Shown here piece by piece: positions 16,548 to 23,888 of a stretch of DNA of 49,449 nucleotides. The stretch lies in contig JBBIND010000023.1 of the NCBI GenBank assembly GCA_037444075.1, positions 1 to 49,449 of the forward strand, in the 5' to 3' direction. The stretch is from JBBIND01 sp037444075. Lineage in GTDB: Bacteria > Acidobacteriota > Terriglobia > Bryobacterales > Bryobacteraceae. Position 1 is the first letter of the stretch. Each line of letters begins with the position of its first letter. The notes under the pieces were generated by a model. That model worked only from the letters and a program-made list of their open reading frames with translations. It was not told the origin of the DNA and ran no database searches. Made by a program: the position numbers and the translations under genes.

Positions 16548-18005
16548 ATGTCTGTTCAACTCTTCCTTCAAGGCAAACTCCTGGGCGTCGAGGAATACCT
16601 TCAACACCCCGGGGTAGCGTCGGCCGAATCCGCGGGCAGTGAGGCTCTGCTGCGCGGGCGCTGCCAGTGGGTAGCCTTACTTGGCGAAGTATTGCCGCGC
16701 GCCCTGTTGGCGGAATTGGGCTTGGCAAGACTGTTGCTAGGTTGCAGCGGAGGTGGCCAGTTTCTGCTGGTGCTGCCTTCGGAGAGCAGAGATCAGGCGG
16801 AGGCTTTCCTTCAAGCTGCGTCGGCCGATATGGGTGAGTTGAGCGGCGGGAGCCTGCGCCTGCTCTGGGCGTTCACCGAGAATCTCGGCGATTGGAGCGA
16901 CGTCCGCAAGCGCCTGACCGAGGAACTAACCAGGAAACGAGCGGCTCCGGCGGCCGGGTGCGGCACTGAGTGGTTTTCCCCGCAGCCCGAACGGGCGGTA
17001 AAGCAAGACAGCGGCCTGTATTTCGCGAACCTCAGCGGTGGATTACGTGAGGCCCGCACCGTGGGTTGGAATCCGGAGACCCCGGGGCGCGTGCTGCTCG
17101 ATGAAGGCAAGCATTCCTGGCCGCTCCGAGACTCGGCCGAAGCCATTTTACTGGCGCGCCACGAAGCGCTGGACGATGACGGCCATGGCGCCGCCTCGGT
17201 GTCCGAACTGGCTGCCCGTTCGGAAGGCCAACCGGGCTGGGGCGTGCTGCGGGGCGACGTGGACCGTTTCGGCATCCGGCTTCGGCGGCTCCAGACGATT
17301 GAGGAGCACGTCGGGATTTCCCTGACGTACAAACAGTTCTTTGCCGGCGAACTGGAAGTGCTGTGCTCTCTGCCGGGATTCTGGCGCAGAGTTACGGTGC
17401 TTTACTCCGGCGGCGACGATTTTGCCGTGTACGGCTCCTGGGATGCCCTCCTGCTGCTGGCCAGGGAGATTCAGCGGCTCTTCCACCGGCTCACTGAAGA
17501 GAATCTGAAAGAGCTGCCTGGCGCTGAGGGCAAGACCATCAGCATGGCGCTCGCTCTGGCTCCCGAGATGGACACGCCGATTGCCCAGGTGTTCGACACG
17601 GCTGGGCGGCAGTTGGAAGCCGCCAAAGCCGGTGACAAAGACTGCTTCCACGTCTTCGGCCAAACCGTGGAGTGGAGGCACTTGACGCAGGCGGCGGAAC
17701 TGAGGGACATCATGAACCGGCTGGTGCGGGAATGCGGCTGCTCCCCGCAGTTTCTACGCGAACTCCTGCGGTACTATAAAGACGCCGTTCAACTTCCGCC
17801 ACACGCCCGGGGCGATCGTTTCAGCCGCCCGTGGCGTTTCCACCGTCGGCTGAATCTTTCGTACGGCGGCACGCGTGACCGTGAATTTCAAAGGCTGCGG
17901 GCGAACCTGATCGGAGAACTGATCGGAAAAAACGCCGCGTTGGCTAGGCTTCGGCCCGCCGGGCACATCGCGCTGGAGTGGGCGAGGCGACTGACAGAGG
18001 CTTAG
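16548..18005 (+). CDS. csm1: Cas10/Csm1, type III-A CRISPR large subunit lacking HD domain
   Basis: This is the large subunit of a Csm effector. Palm1 starts at once (LLRGRCQWVALLGEVL; SGGGQFLLVLP, residues ~67-77). Palm2 has GVLRGDVDRFG (~232-242) and the cyclase motif YSGGDDF with GGDD at 288-291, predicted to make cyclic oligoadenylates from ATP on target binding. The C-terminal helical D4 domain is intact. At 485 residues it is far shorter than usual Csm1 (~750-850): the N-terminal HD DNase is absent and no CxxC pairs of the usual zinc module are seen. A TAG in frame at 16518 excludes an upstream extension. No Shine-Dalgarno is visible before ATG 16548. Four bases separate it from csm2. 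Confidence 0.9.
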   Translation: MSVQLFLQGKLLGVEEYLQHPGVASAESAGSEALLRGRCQWVALLGEVLPRALLAELGLARLLLGCSGGGQFLLVLPSESRDQAEAFLQAASADMGELSGGSLRLLWAFTENLGDWSDVRKRLTEELTRKRAAPAAGCGTEWFSPQPERAVKQDSGLYFANLSGGLREARTVGWNPETPGRVLLDEGKHSWPLRDSAEAILLARHEALDDDGHGAASVSELAARSEGQPGWGVLRGDVDRFGIRLRRLQTIEEHVGISLTYKQFFAGELEVLCSLPGFWRRVTVLYSGGDDFAVYGSWDALLLLAREIQRLFHRLTEENLKELPGAEGKTISMALALAPEMDTPIAQVFDTAGRQLEAAKAGDKDCFHVFGQTVEWRHLTQAAELRDIMNRLVRECGCSPQFLRELLRYYKDAVQLPPHARGDRFSRPWRFHRRLNLSYGGTRDREFQRLRANLIGELIGKNAALARLRPAGHIALEWARRLTEA

Positions 18006-18009
18006 ACCC

Positions 18010-18468
18010 ATGGCAGAAGCACGACAAGAGACCAAGAATCGCGAGGGCAGGCAGAGACCCGGGCGCTTTCCGCGGGAAGGCGGCCGGGGCGACGACCGGC
18101 GCCCCGACCGCGGACGCATGGAAGGTCCGCCTGAAATTGACCTCGAAAAGCTGATCGCGGATAGCCTGTACCTGGATAACCAGGCGCACAGCGTGGTCAG
18201 CCGCATGCGCGACACGGACTCGGGCACCAAGAGTCAGTTGCGCCGACTGTACAACGCGGTGCGGCGGGCCTGCCGGGCTCCGGAAAGCGAGCGCCAGCAT
18301 CAGTTCGTGATGTTGCGGGCGCGGTTGGCTTATACCATTGCCCGCCACTCCCTGCGCAGTCTTGACAGCCTGGAGAGACTGCTCCTTCAGGTTACCAGGA
18401 AGAACGACCCGAACGGCTACGAAAGATTCCGGGACCTGTTTGAGGCCATCATCGCCTACAACGAATGA
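18010..18468 (+). CDS. csm2: Csm2, type III-A small subunit
   Basis: A 152-residue, helical protein matching Csm2, the small subunit that forms the inner filament of the Csm complex along the crRNA-target duplex. The family core runs KSQLRRLYNAVRRACR (~75-90), LRARLAYTIARHS (~107-119) and a C-terminal FRDLFEAIIAYNE (~140-152). The first ~45 residues are an added Arg/Gly/Pro/Glu-rich, probably disordered tail not needed for the fold. Position between Cas10 and Csm3 is canonical. The gaps (4 bases before, 9 bases after) indicate one polycistronic message. Confidence 0.85.
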   Translation: MAEARQETKNREGRQRPGRFPREGGRGDDRRPDRGRMEGPPEIDLEKLIADSLYLDNQAHSVVSRMRDTDSGTKSQLRRLYNAVRRACRAPESERQHQFVMLRARLAYTIARHSLRSLDSLERLLLQVTRKNDPNGYERFRDLFEAIIAYNE

Positions 18469-18477
18469 CGAGGAACC

Positions 18478-19323
18478 ATGAGCGCGCACACCGCCCAAAC
18501 TGAATTGAAACTCATCGGAAAGCTGGTCCTGACAGGAAACCTACAGTGCCTGACGGGGCTGCACATCGGCGCCGGCAAGGGCTCTCTGGAAATCGGGGGA
18601 GCCGATAACCCGGTCGTCAAGGACGCCTTCGGTCACCCGTATGTGCCGGGCAGTTCGCTACGCGGCAAATTGCGCTCGCTCCTGGAGCAGTCCATGGGAT
18701 TGGCTGTTCCCGCGGAGTTGGTGTACCTGTCCAAGCGTAAGGGGCAGGAAGTGCGAATCCACCAGAGTGACCGGCCGGATGACGAAATCTGCCTGTTGTT
18801 CGGGCGTAGTCCGGCTAGGTTGGAACGCGCCGGCGGGGAATACACCGAAGGAAACGTGGGGGGCCTAGCCACGCTGGCCAGGCTGACTGTTTACGACGCT
18901 CCGCTGGACCTGGAGAGCATCACGCCGCAGATGCGCGAGAACCTGGACGACGAATTGACCGAAGTCAAGAGCGAAAACGCCATCGACCGCATCACCTCGC
19001 AGGCCAACCCGCGAACGCTCGAGCGTGTTCCGGCGGGAGCCCGATTCCAGCTGCGCGTCATCCTGGACGTGCTCTGCGAAGAGGACAAGTCCCTGCCGGC
19101 CCGGTTGGTGGAGGGTTTGAAGCTGATGGAAGACGATAGCCTCGGAGGAGGCGGCTCGCGTGGCAGCGGGCGCGTCCGGTTTGCTGATTTGAAGTTGACT
19201 TGGCGCAGCCGTGGCTACTATTCCAGCGGAGGGGAGGAAGTCGAGCTGTTCCAGGGCGCTGACCTCGCCGGACTCCAGCAGTCAGTCAATGAGCCGGATT
19301 TTGCCTCCAAGCTGACCGAGTAG
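18478..19323 (+). CDS. csm3: Csm3, type III-A backbone RAMP with target-RNA cleaving Asp
   Basis: Csm3 is the repeated RAMP subunit that forms the Csm backbone and cuts target RNA at 6-nt intervals. The protein has the family blocks CLTGLHIGAG, ADNPVVKDAFGHPYVPGSSL and the glycine-rich SLGGGGSRGSGRVRF. By alignment from memory with Staphylococcus epidermidis Csm3 (AIDSPVVRD), D43 in GADNPVV is the catalytic aspartate (D32 there), so RNA cleavage should be retained. At 281 residues it is slightly longer than the usual 220-250 because of an N-terminal lead and a C-terminal tail. GAGG precedes ATG 18478; only 2 bases separate it from csm4. Confidence 0.93.
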   Translation: MSAHTAQTELKLIGKLVLTGNLQCLTGLHIGAGKGSLEIGGADNPVVKDAFGHPYVPGSSLRGKLRSLLEQSMGLAVPAELVYLSKRKGQEVRIHQSDRPDDEICLLFGRSPARLERAGGEYTEGNVGGLATLARLTVYDAPLDLESITPQMRENLDDELTEVKSENAIDRITSQANPRTLERVPAGARFQLRVILDVLCEEDKSLPARLVEGLKLMEDDSLGGGGSRGSGRVRFADLKLTWRSRGYYSSGGEEVELFQGADLAGLQQSVNEPDFASKLTE

Positions 19324-19325
19324 CC

Positions 19326-20378
19326 ATGCTCCCAGCCCTGCTCACAAGGTTGCAGCCCGCCGGACCGTGGCGGTTCGGGCCGGATACCGGCGAGCTCCAC
19401 CGGTTGGGTCACCTTTTTCACAGCGATACGCTTTACTCGGCAGTGTGTTCCGCCATGCACCGGATGGGGCGCCTGGAGGCATGGCTGGATGCCACTGCCC
19501 GGAATGAAGCCGGCCCCGCCGTCCGCTTCAGCTCACTTTACCCTTGGCTTGGCTCGACGCTGTATGTGGCGCCGCCCCGGAGCCATTGGCCGCCGCCTCC
19601 TTCGGCGCGGCTGCGCAGCGAGGGCTCGCGTTTTGTGCCCGCGGAACTGGCCGCTCACCTGGCGGCGGGCAAACCGCTGGCCGAGGATGAGTGGTGCGTG
19701 GATGCGCACAGCGGCTGTCTGCTGCCCCGGTCGAGAGAGGCAACCGGCGGACCGTTTCGCGCTGCGGTCCGGTCCACGGCGCCGGTGGACCGCCTGTCCG
19801 GCTTGGCTGGCGCGCCCACCCGCACAGCCTGCGCGGAATTCGCCGCCAACGCCGGGTTGTGGAGCGTGGCCGTGTTTCCGTCTCCGGAGGCCGAGGAAGC
19901 GTGGCTGCAGCCCGTTCAGGCTGCCTTCCGGCTGCTGGCCGACGAAGGCCTGGGCGGACAGCGTTCCCGCGGATGGGGCCGCTCCGCACCGCCCGAATTC
20001 AGTTCCGGTGTCTTCCCGCGACTGGTGTTCCCGGAATGGCCCGAAGAGAATGCGGATGCGGAGGCGGCGGGCGGCGAGAATCGCAACGCCGGCACGGCAC
20101 ACTGGCTGCTTTCTCTCTACTCGCCGGGACCGGCGGACGCTATCGACTGGGAACGCGGCGCATACAGCATCCTGAATCGCGGCGGGCGGGTGGAAAGCGC
20201 CGCCGGTTGGGGCCAACCGAAGAAGCCCTTGCGGATGGTGGCGGAGGGTTCCGTCCTGGTCGCGGCCAAGCCTCCTGTGGGGGCCGCTCCGGATGTAGCG
20301 CCCGCGGATTTCCCTCATCCCGTTTACCGGAGCGGCCACGCCTTGAGTCTACCCATCCACTGGCAGGTGCCGAAATGA
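19326..20378 (+). CDS. csm4: Csm4, type III-A RAMP (5'-handle end)
   Basis: A 350-residue RAMP protein in the position of Csm4, which binds the crRNA 5' handle and contacts Cas10. It has the N-terminal ferredoxin-like strand with HLFHSDTLYSAVCSA (a Csm4 hallmark), the glycine-rich loop GLGGQRSRGWGRS (~213-225), and a C-terminal half with YSILNRGGRVES. Length is normal. The stop codon overlaps the csm5 start as ATGA (20375-20378), so translation of the two is coupled. No missing motif was noticed. Confidence 0.88.
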   Translation: MLPALLTRLQPAGPWRFGPDTGELHRLGHLFHSDTLYSAVCSAMHRMGRLEAWLDATARNEAGPAVRFSSLYPWLGSTLYVAPPRSHWPPPPSARLRSEGSRFVPAELAAHLAAGKPLAEDEWCVDAHSGCLLPRSREATGGPFRAAVRSTAPVDRLSGLAGAPTRTACAEFAANAGLWSVAVFPSPEAEEAWLQPVQAAFRLLADEGLGGQRSRGWGRSAPPEFSSGVFPRLVFPEWPEENADAEAAGGENRNAGTAHWLLSLYSPGPADAIDWERGAYSILNRGGRVESAAGWGQPKKPLRMVAEGSVLVAAKPPVGAAPDVAPADFPHPVYRSGHALSLPIHWQVPK

Positions 20379-21529
20379 AGTATCGCTTGACCTGTCTGAC
20401 TCCCCTGCTTGTGGGCGATGGACTGAGTCTCTCCCCTATCGACTACATGGTCTGGAAGGACCACGTGAATGTGCTCGATCAGAAGCGGATCTTCCGCCTG
20501 CTGGCCAAAGGCCCAAGGCTCGACAATTACCTCACGCAACTGAGGCGGGTGGACAAACTGGATTTTGCCTCCTGGGGCGGCTTCGCCCAGAACTTCGCGG
20601 GACGGCGCATCGCCTTCGAGCATCCGAGTTGCGCCGCCCAATGGGAGCGGCTTCCCGCCGAGCACCTCCACATCCCCACTTTCAGCTCGAACCATCTGGG
20701 GCCTTACATTCCGGGCAGCGCCATCAAGGGAGCGTTGCGCACCGGAGAGGTCTATAAGCGATCCAACGTCGAGGCGCTCGAGCGAGTTGCGGCCGCTCCG
20801 CAGGAGAACCCGCGCTGGCTGAGACACCCCGGAGAACAGTTGGAAAAGTCCGCGATGGGCTCCCTGCAGAACAACTGGTTGAAACTGCTGGCGATTTCCG
20901 ATTCCGCAGCAGTGAGCACTAATTCGTTCAAGGTTTATCTTCTGCGAGTAGGTGCGCTGGAGCCCAAGCAGGGTGGCGGTTTCCGGCTTGGCTGGAAAGT
21001 GGCTCCGAAGGGCGCAGTGAGCGGCGACAAGCCCGACGACGGCACCCCCACCTTTGCCGAGATGGCGGAACCCGGGACCTGCTTCCAGGGGACCTGGAGT
21101 GAACGGTCCTACTACCGGCAGCCCGAGGTGGTTCGCGCCAACCGCTGGAAGCATCCCCCCGCAGCCTCCGCCCTGCTGGGCGCCGCCAACGAGTACGCCG
21201 GCCGTCTCCTGGAAATCCACTCGCAGTATGCTTCCTCAGCGGGTTTGACATTGCTGAGCAAGAATCTCGAGATGCTGAGTTCCATCCTTGCGGATGTCAG
21301 GCAAAAAGCCAACGCCTGCCTGCTCTGCCTGGGTTGGGGCGGCGGGTTCTTGGGCAAGGTGGCCGTTCTCGAGACATCACTGGGCGCCTACCAGGAGATT
21401 TTGCGGCAAGTCCCGCAGTATTCCAAGGCACTACGGCCGAACCTTCCTTTTCCCAAGACACGGCGGGTCGTCTTTTTTGAAGGGCGTCCGGCCACGCTGC
21501 CGGGATGGGCCCTTCTGGAATTAGACTAG
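20375..21529 (+). CDS. csm5: Csm5, type III-A RAMP (3' end cap)
   Basis: Csm5 caps the 3' end of the Csm complex and helps recruit nucleases that trim crRNA. The 384-residue protein starts MKYRLTCLTPLLVGDG, has YIPGSAIKGALRT (the first RAMP Gly-loop, ~110-122) and a C-terminal LGWGGGFLGK loop (~326-335), as in the family; length is normal. The start ATG 20375 overlaps the csm4 stop by 4 bases. It is the last gene of the operon: after it come 121 bases without cas6, csm6 or a CRISPR array, and then an unrelated ATPase gene with its own likely promoter. Confidence 0.9.
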   Translation: MKYRLTCLTPLLVGDGLSLSPIDYMVWKDHVNVLDQKRIFRLLAKGPRLDNYLTQLRRVDKLDFASWGGFAQNFAGRRIAFEHPSCAAQWERLPAEHLHIPTFSSNHLGPYIPGSAIKGALRTGEVYKRSNVEALERVAAAPQENPRWLRHPGEQLEKSAMGSLQNNWLKLLAISDSAAVSTNSFKVYLLRVGALEPKQGGGFRLGWKVAPKGAVSGDKPDDGTPTFAEMAEPGTCFQGTWSERSYYRQPEVVRANRWKHPPAASALLGAANEYAGRLLEIHSQYASSAGLTLLSKNLEMLSSILADVRQKANACLLCLGWGGGFLGKVAVLETSLGAYQEILRQVPQYSKALRPNLPFPKTRRVVFFEGRPATLPGWALLELD

Positions 21530-21587
21530 TCCCGTCGGCCCAGTACCCCACCCGGCAGAATGGTTATTCCGCCTGCCGTGTAAGCCG

Positions 21588-21596
21588 TGCTATGAT
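21588..21596 (+). promoter_or_regulatory. Extended -10 promoter element before the ExeA-like gene
   Basis: TGCTATGAT at 21588-21596 has the TGn extension plus a five-of-six match to the TATAAT box. No good -35 hexamer is found 16-18 bases upstream, as is common with extended -10 promoters. It lies 55 bases before the ATPase start at 21651 and argues that this gene is not simply part of the csm operon. Confidence 0.4.
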
Positions 21597-21650
21597 CCTT
21601 GTAACAACCTGATGAAGCTGGGTTAATCCACCGAACCGGCGGAACACACT

Positions 21651-22550
21651 ATGTATGAAGCGTTTTTCGGCTTCACTGAACGGCCCTTTGAACTGAGCCC
21701 GGATCCCTACTTTCTTTACCGCAGCAACCAACATGAGGAAGCGCTGGCCAACCTCATTTATGGCGTACAGACCAGGAAGGGGTTCATTGTTCTTACCGGG
21801 GAAGTGGGGACGGGGAAGACGACGCTGCTGGAGTGCCTGAGGGACTACCTGGACGCCCACCGGGTGTTGTTCGCCTATCTGTTCAATTCCCGGGTGAACC
21901 CGAGTGAGTTCTTCGAGATGATCGCCTACGACCTGAACCTGCGTTGTTCGCGCAACTCGAAGACGGACGTGCTGTTCGCGTTGCACCAGCTGCTGGTTCA
22001 GCAGGCCAACATGGGCCGCACCTGCGCTCTCATCGTGGACGAGGCTCACAACCTCGAGTGGGAAGTGCTCGAGGAAATCAGGCTGCTGGGCAACCTGGAA
22101 ACCAGGCGCGGCAAACTGCTTCAGATCATTCTGGCGGGCCAGCCTGAGTTGGACCGGAAGCTGGATGCCCCCAACCTGCGGCAGTTGAAGCAGCGCATCG
22201 TTTTGCGCAGCACGCTGGAGCAGTTTGACGAGCAAGACACGATCCACTACATCTACAGCCGCCTGGCCAAGGCCGGGATGCGGGAACAGGATGTCTTCCC
22301 GGCTGAACTGCTGACCGAGATTCACCGGCGATCTCAGGGCATCCCCCGTCTCATCAACGCCATCTGCGACAACCTGTTGCTGACGGCTTTTGCCATGGAA
22401 TCCCGCGCGGGCACGCTGGAGATGCTGGACGAAGTTTGCGGCGACATGCGCCTGGAATGGCCAGGCCGCCGCCGCCGCCGGGTGCCTTCCAGCGTGGATG
22501 CGTACCAGGAATCCTCGCCCTACGCCGGAGACTGGCCGCGCGGCGACTAA
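21651..22550 (+). CDS. ExeA/MshM-type AAA ATPase
   Basis: A 299-residue AAA+ ATPase of the ExeA family, whose members help assemble secretion or pilus machineries (ExeA, MshM) or serve transposons. The N-terminus (YEAFFGFTERPFELSPDPYF) is the family signature. Walker A is GEVGTGKTT (50-58), Walker B is ALIVDEAHN (~124-132), and sensor-like AGQPELDRKL and RSQGIPRLINAICDN follow. The C-terminal ~30 residues are a basic, Pro/Ser-rich tail. There is no peptidoglycan-binding or membrane segment in this copy. It follows csm5 by 121 bases with its own promoter-like element; I see no functional tie to CRISPR. Confidence 0.85.
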   Translation: MYEAFFGFTERPFELSPDPYFLYRSNQHEEALANLIYGVQTRKGFIVLTGEVGTGKTTLLECLRDYLDAHRVLFAYLFNSRVNPSEFFEMIAYDLNLRCSRNSKTDVLFALHQLLVQQANMGRTCALIVDEAHNLEWEVLEEIRLLGNLETRRGKLLQIILAGQPELDRKLDAPNLRQLKQRIVLRSTLEQFDEQDTIHYIYSRLAKAGMREQDVFPAELLTEIHRRSQGIPRLINAICDNLLLTAFAMESRAGTLEMLDEVCGDMRLEWPGRRRRRVPSSVDAYQESSPYAGDWPRGD

Positions 22551-22683
22551 AGACGCACCTTCCCAAGGGGCGGAGTCAAGCTACAATAGGCATACGTGCC
22601 TGAACCGATCTAGGGACGTTTGCTTGACGGCAGGTGTTGCCCATTTCAGGGGCCGGTCGGGCGCGAGACACTCTACGGAGAAA

Positions 22684-23250
22684 ATGCTTGTGAAACTACG
22701 TTCCAGATTCGCTGCGCTGCTTGGCAGCGTGCTGCTCATCGCTGTGTCGCCCTTTGTTGCCGCACAGTGGGACGACCACGGTGGAGACGTTCCCTACGTT
22801 CCCACGCCGCACGATGTGGTCGACGCAATGCTCAAATTGGCGGATGTAAAAGCCGGAGACGTGGTCTACGACCTCGGCTGCGGCGACGGCCGCATCGTGA
22901 TAGCGGCCGCCAAGAAGTACGGCGCCCGCGGCACCGGGATTGACATCAACCCGGAGAGAATCCGCGAAGCCAATGAAAACGCCGGCAAGGAAGGCGTCAC
23001 CGACAAAGTGCGCTTCCTCGAGAAGAACCTCTTCGAGGCTGACATCCGCGAAGCCAGCGTGGTGACGCTCTATCTGCTCTCCGACGTCAATCTGCGCTTG
23101 CGCCCCAAGCTGCTGAAAGACCTGAAGCCGGGCACGCGGATTGTTTCCCATAGTTTTGACATGGGTGATTGGAAGCCGGAAAAAGAGCAAACCATAGACG
23201 GCCGAAGGATCTATTTCTGGACGGTTCCTCACAAGCCGAACCGGAAGTAG
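22684..23250 (+). CDS. Exported class I SAM-dependent methyltransferase-like protein (copy 1)
   Basis: This 188-residue protein combines a clear signal peptide (residues ~1-28, ending FVAAQ) with a class I methyltransferase fold: motif I VVYDLGCGDGRIVI (~60-73) and the acidic post-I loop GTGIDINPERI (~82-92). It lacks a recognisable catalytic motif for a particular substrate. The puzzle is location, since S-adenosylmethionine is normally cytoplasmic. Either it is held at the membrane facing inward, or it uses another ligand, or SAM is supplied outside. A TACAAT hexamer at 22582-22587 could be its -10 box. A second copy follows 39 bases downstream. Confidence 0.8.
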   Translation: MLVKLRSRFAALLGSVLLIAVSPFVAAQWDDHGGDVPYVPTPHDVVDAMLKLADVKAGDVVYDLGCGDGRIVIAAAKKYGARGTGIDINPERIREANENAGKEGVTDKVRFLEKNLFEADIREASVVTLYLLSDVNLRLRPKLLKDLKPGTRIVSHSFDMGDWKPEKEQTIDGRRIYFWTVPHKPNRK

Positions 23251-23289
23251 ACTCTGTGAATAACCTGGCATTGTGAAGATGGAGGAAAG

Positions 23290-23850
23290 ATGCGCCTGAA
23301 CCCGAAGTCAGCTTTGATGGGGTGCCTGCTACTGCTGTTGGCAACGCCTCTGGCGGCACAGTGGGAGGAAATCGTCAGCGCGGCGCCCTATGTTCCCAGC
23401 CCTCAGGAAATCGTCGAAGAGATGCTGCGGCTGGCGGAAGTGAAAGAGTCAGACCTGGTCATCGATCTTGGCTCGGGTGACGGGCGCATCCCCATTACGG
23501 CCGCCAAGCTGTTCGGCGCCCGGGGCAGGGGAGTGGAACTCGACCCGAACCTGATCCAGGAGAGCCAGGACAACGCCCGCAAAGCCGGTGTCGCCGAGAA
23601 GGTGGAGTTTCTGCAACAGAACATGCTTGACGCGAACCTCAGCGATGCCACGGTGCTGACTCTCTACGTCGGCTCCGCGCTCAACCGCCAACTCCGGCCG
23701 AAGATCATCAAGGAACTCCGGCCGGGCACGCGTGTCGTCTCCCACAACTACGACATGGAGGACTGGGCCCCGGACAAGCGTTTGGAATTGGACGGACGCG
23801 TTCTCTATCTCTGGATTGTGCGCGAGACCAAAGCCGCGGACGGCAAGTAG
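23290..23850 (+). CDS. Exported class I SAM-dependent methyltransferase-like protein (copy 2)
   Basis: A 186-residue paralogue of the preceding gene with the same layout: a signal peptide (KSALMGCLLLLLATPLAAQ), the shared YVPSPQEIVEEML segment, motif I LVIDLGSGDGRIPI, a Gly/Glu post-I loop (GRGVELDPNLI) and the shared RPGTRVVSHNYDMEDW. By eye roughly half the residues match copy 1, so the pair is an old tandem duplication that both copies survived, which suggests both are functional. GGAGGAAAG precedes ATG 23290. The 3' end faces the E1 gene across a hairpin. Confidence 0.8.
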   Translation: MRLNPKSALMGCLLLLLATPLAAQWEEIVSAAPYVPSPQEIVEEMLRLAEVKESDLVIDLGSGDGRIPITAAKLFGARGRGVELDPNLIQESQDNARKAGVAEKVEFLQQNMLDANLSDATVLTLYVGSALNRQLRPKIIKELRPGTRVVSHNYDMEDWAPDKRLELDGRVLYLWIVRETKAADGK

Positions 23851-23860
23851 CGCGGTCGTC

Positions 23861-23888
23861 GCGCCTGCGTCAATAACGCAGCAGGCGC
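23861..23888. terminator. Hairpin between convergent genes, possible shared terminator
   Basis: GCGCCTGC (23861-23868) pairs perfectly with GCAGGCGC (23881-23888), with an alternative inner pairing TGCGT/ACGCA. It sits at the 3' ends of the methyltransferase copy 2 (stop at 23850) and of the E1 gene (stop at 23870-23872, inside the loop). No T-run follows on either strand, so efficient intrinsic termination is uncertain; it could also protect 3' ends. Confidence 0.4.

Noticed and set aside
21553..21578. CGGCAG/CTGCCG inverted repeat after csm5 as the operon terminator
   Set aside because: The stem is only 6 bp with a 14-base loop and no T-run follows, so it is too weak to call.
21651..22550. 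ExeA-like ATPase as a CRISPR accessory gene
   Set aside because: It has no CARF, nuclease or ligand-sensing domain, is set apart by 121 bases and has its own promoter-like element; its family serves secretion or pilus assembly.
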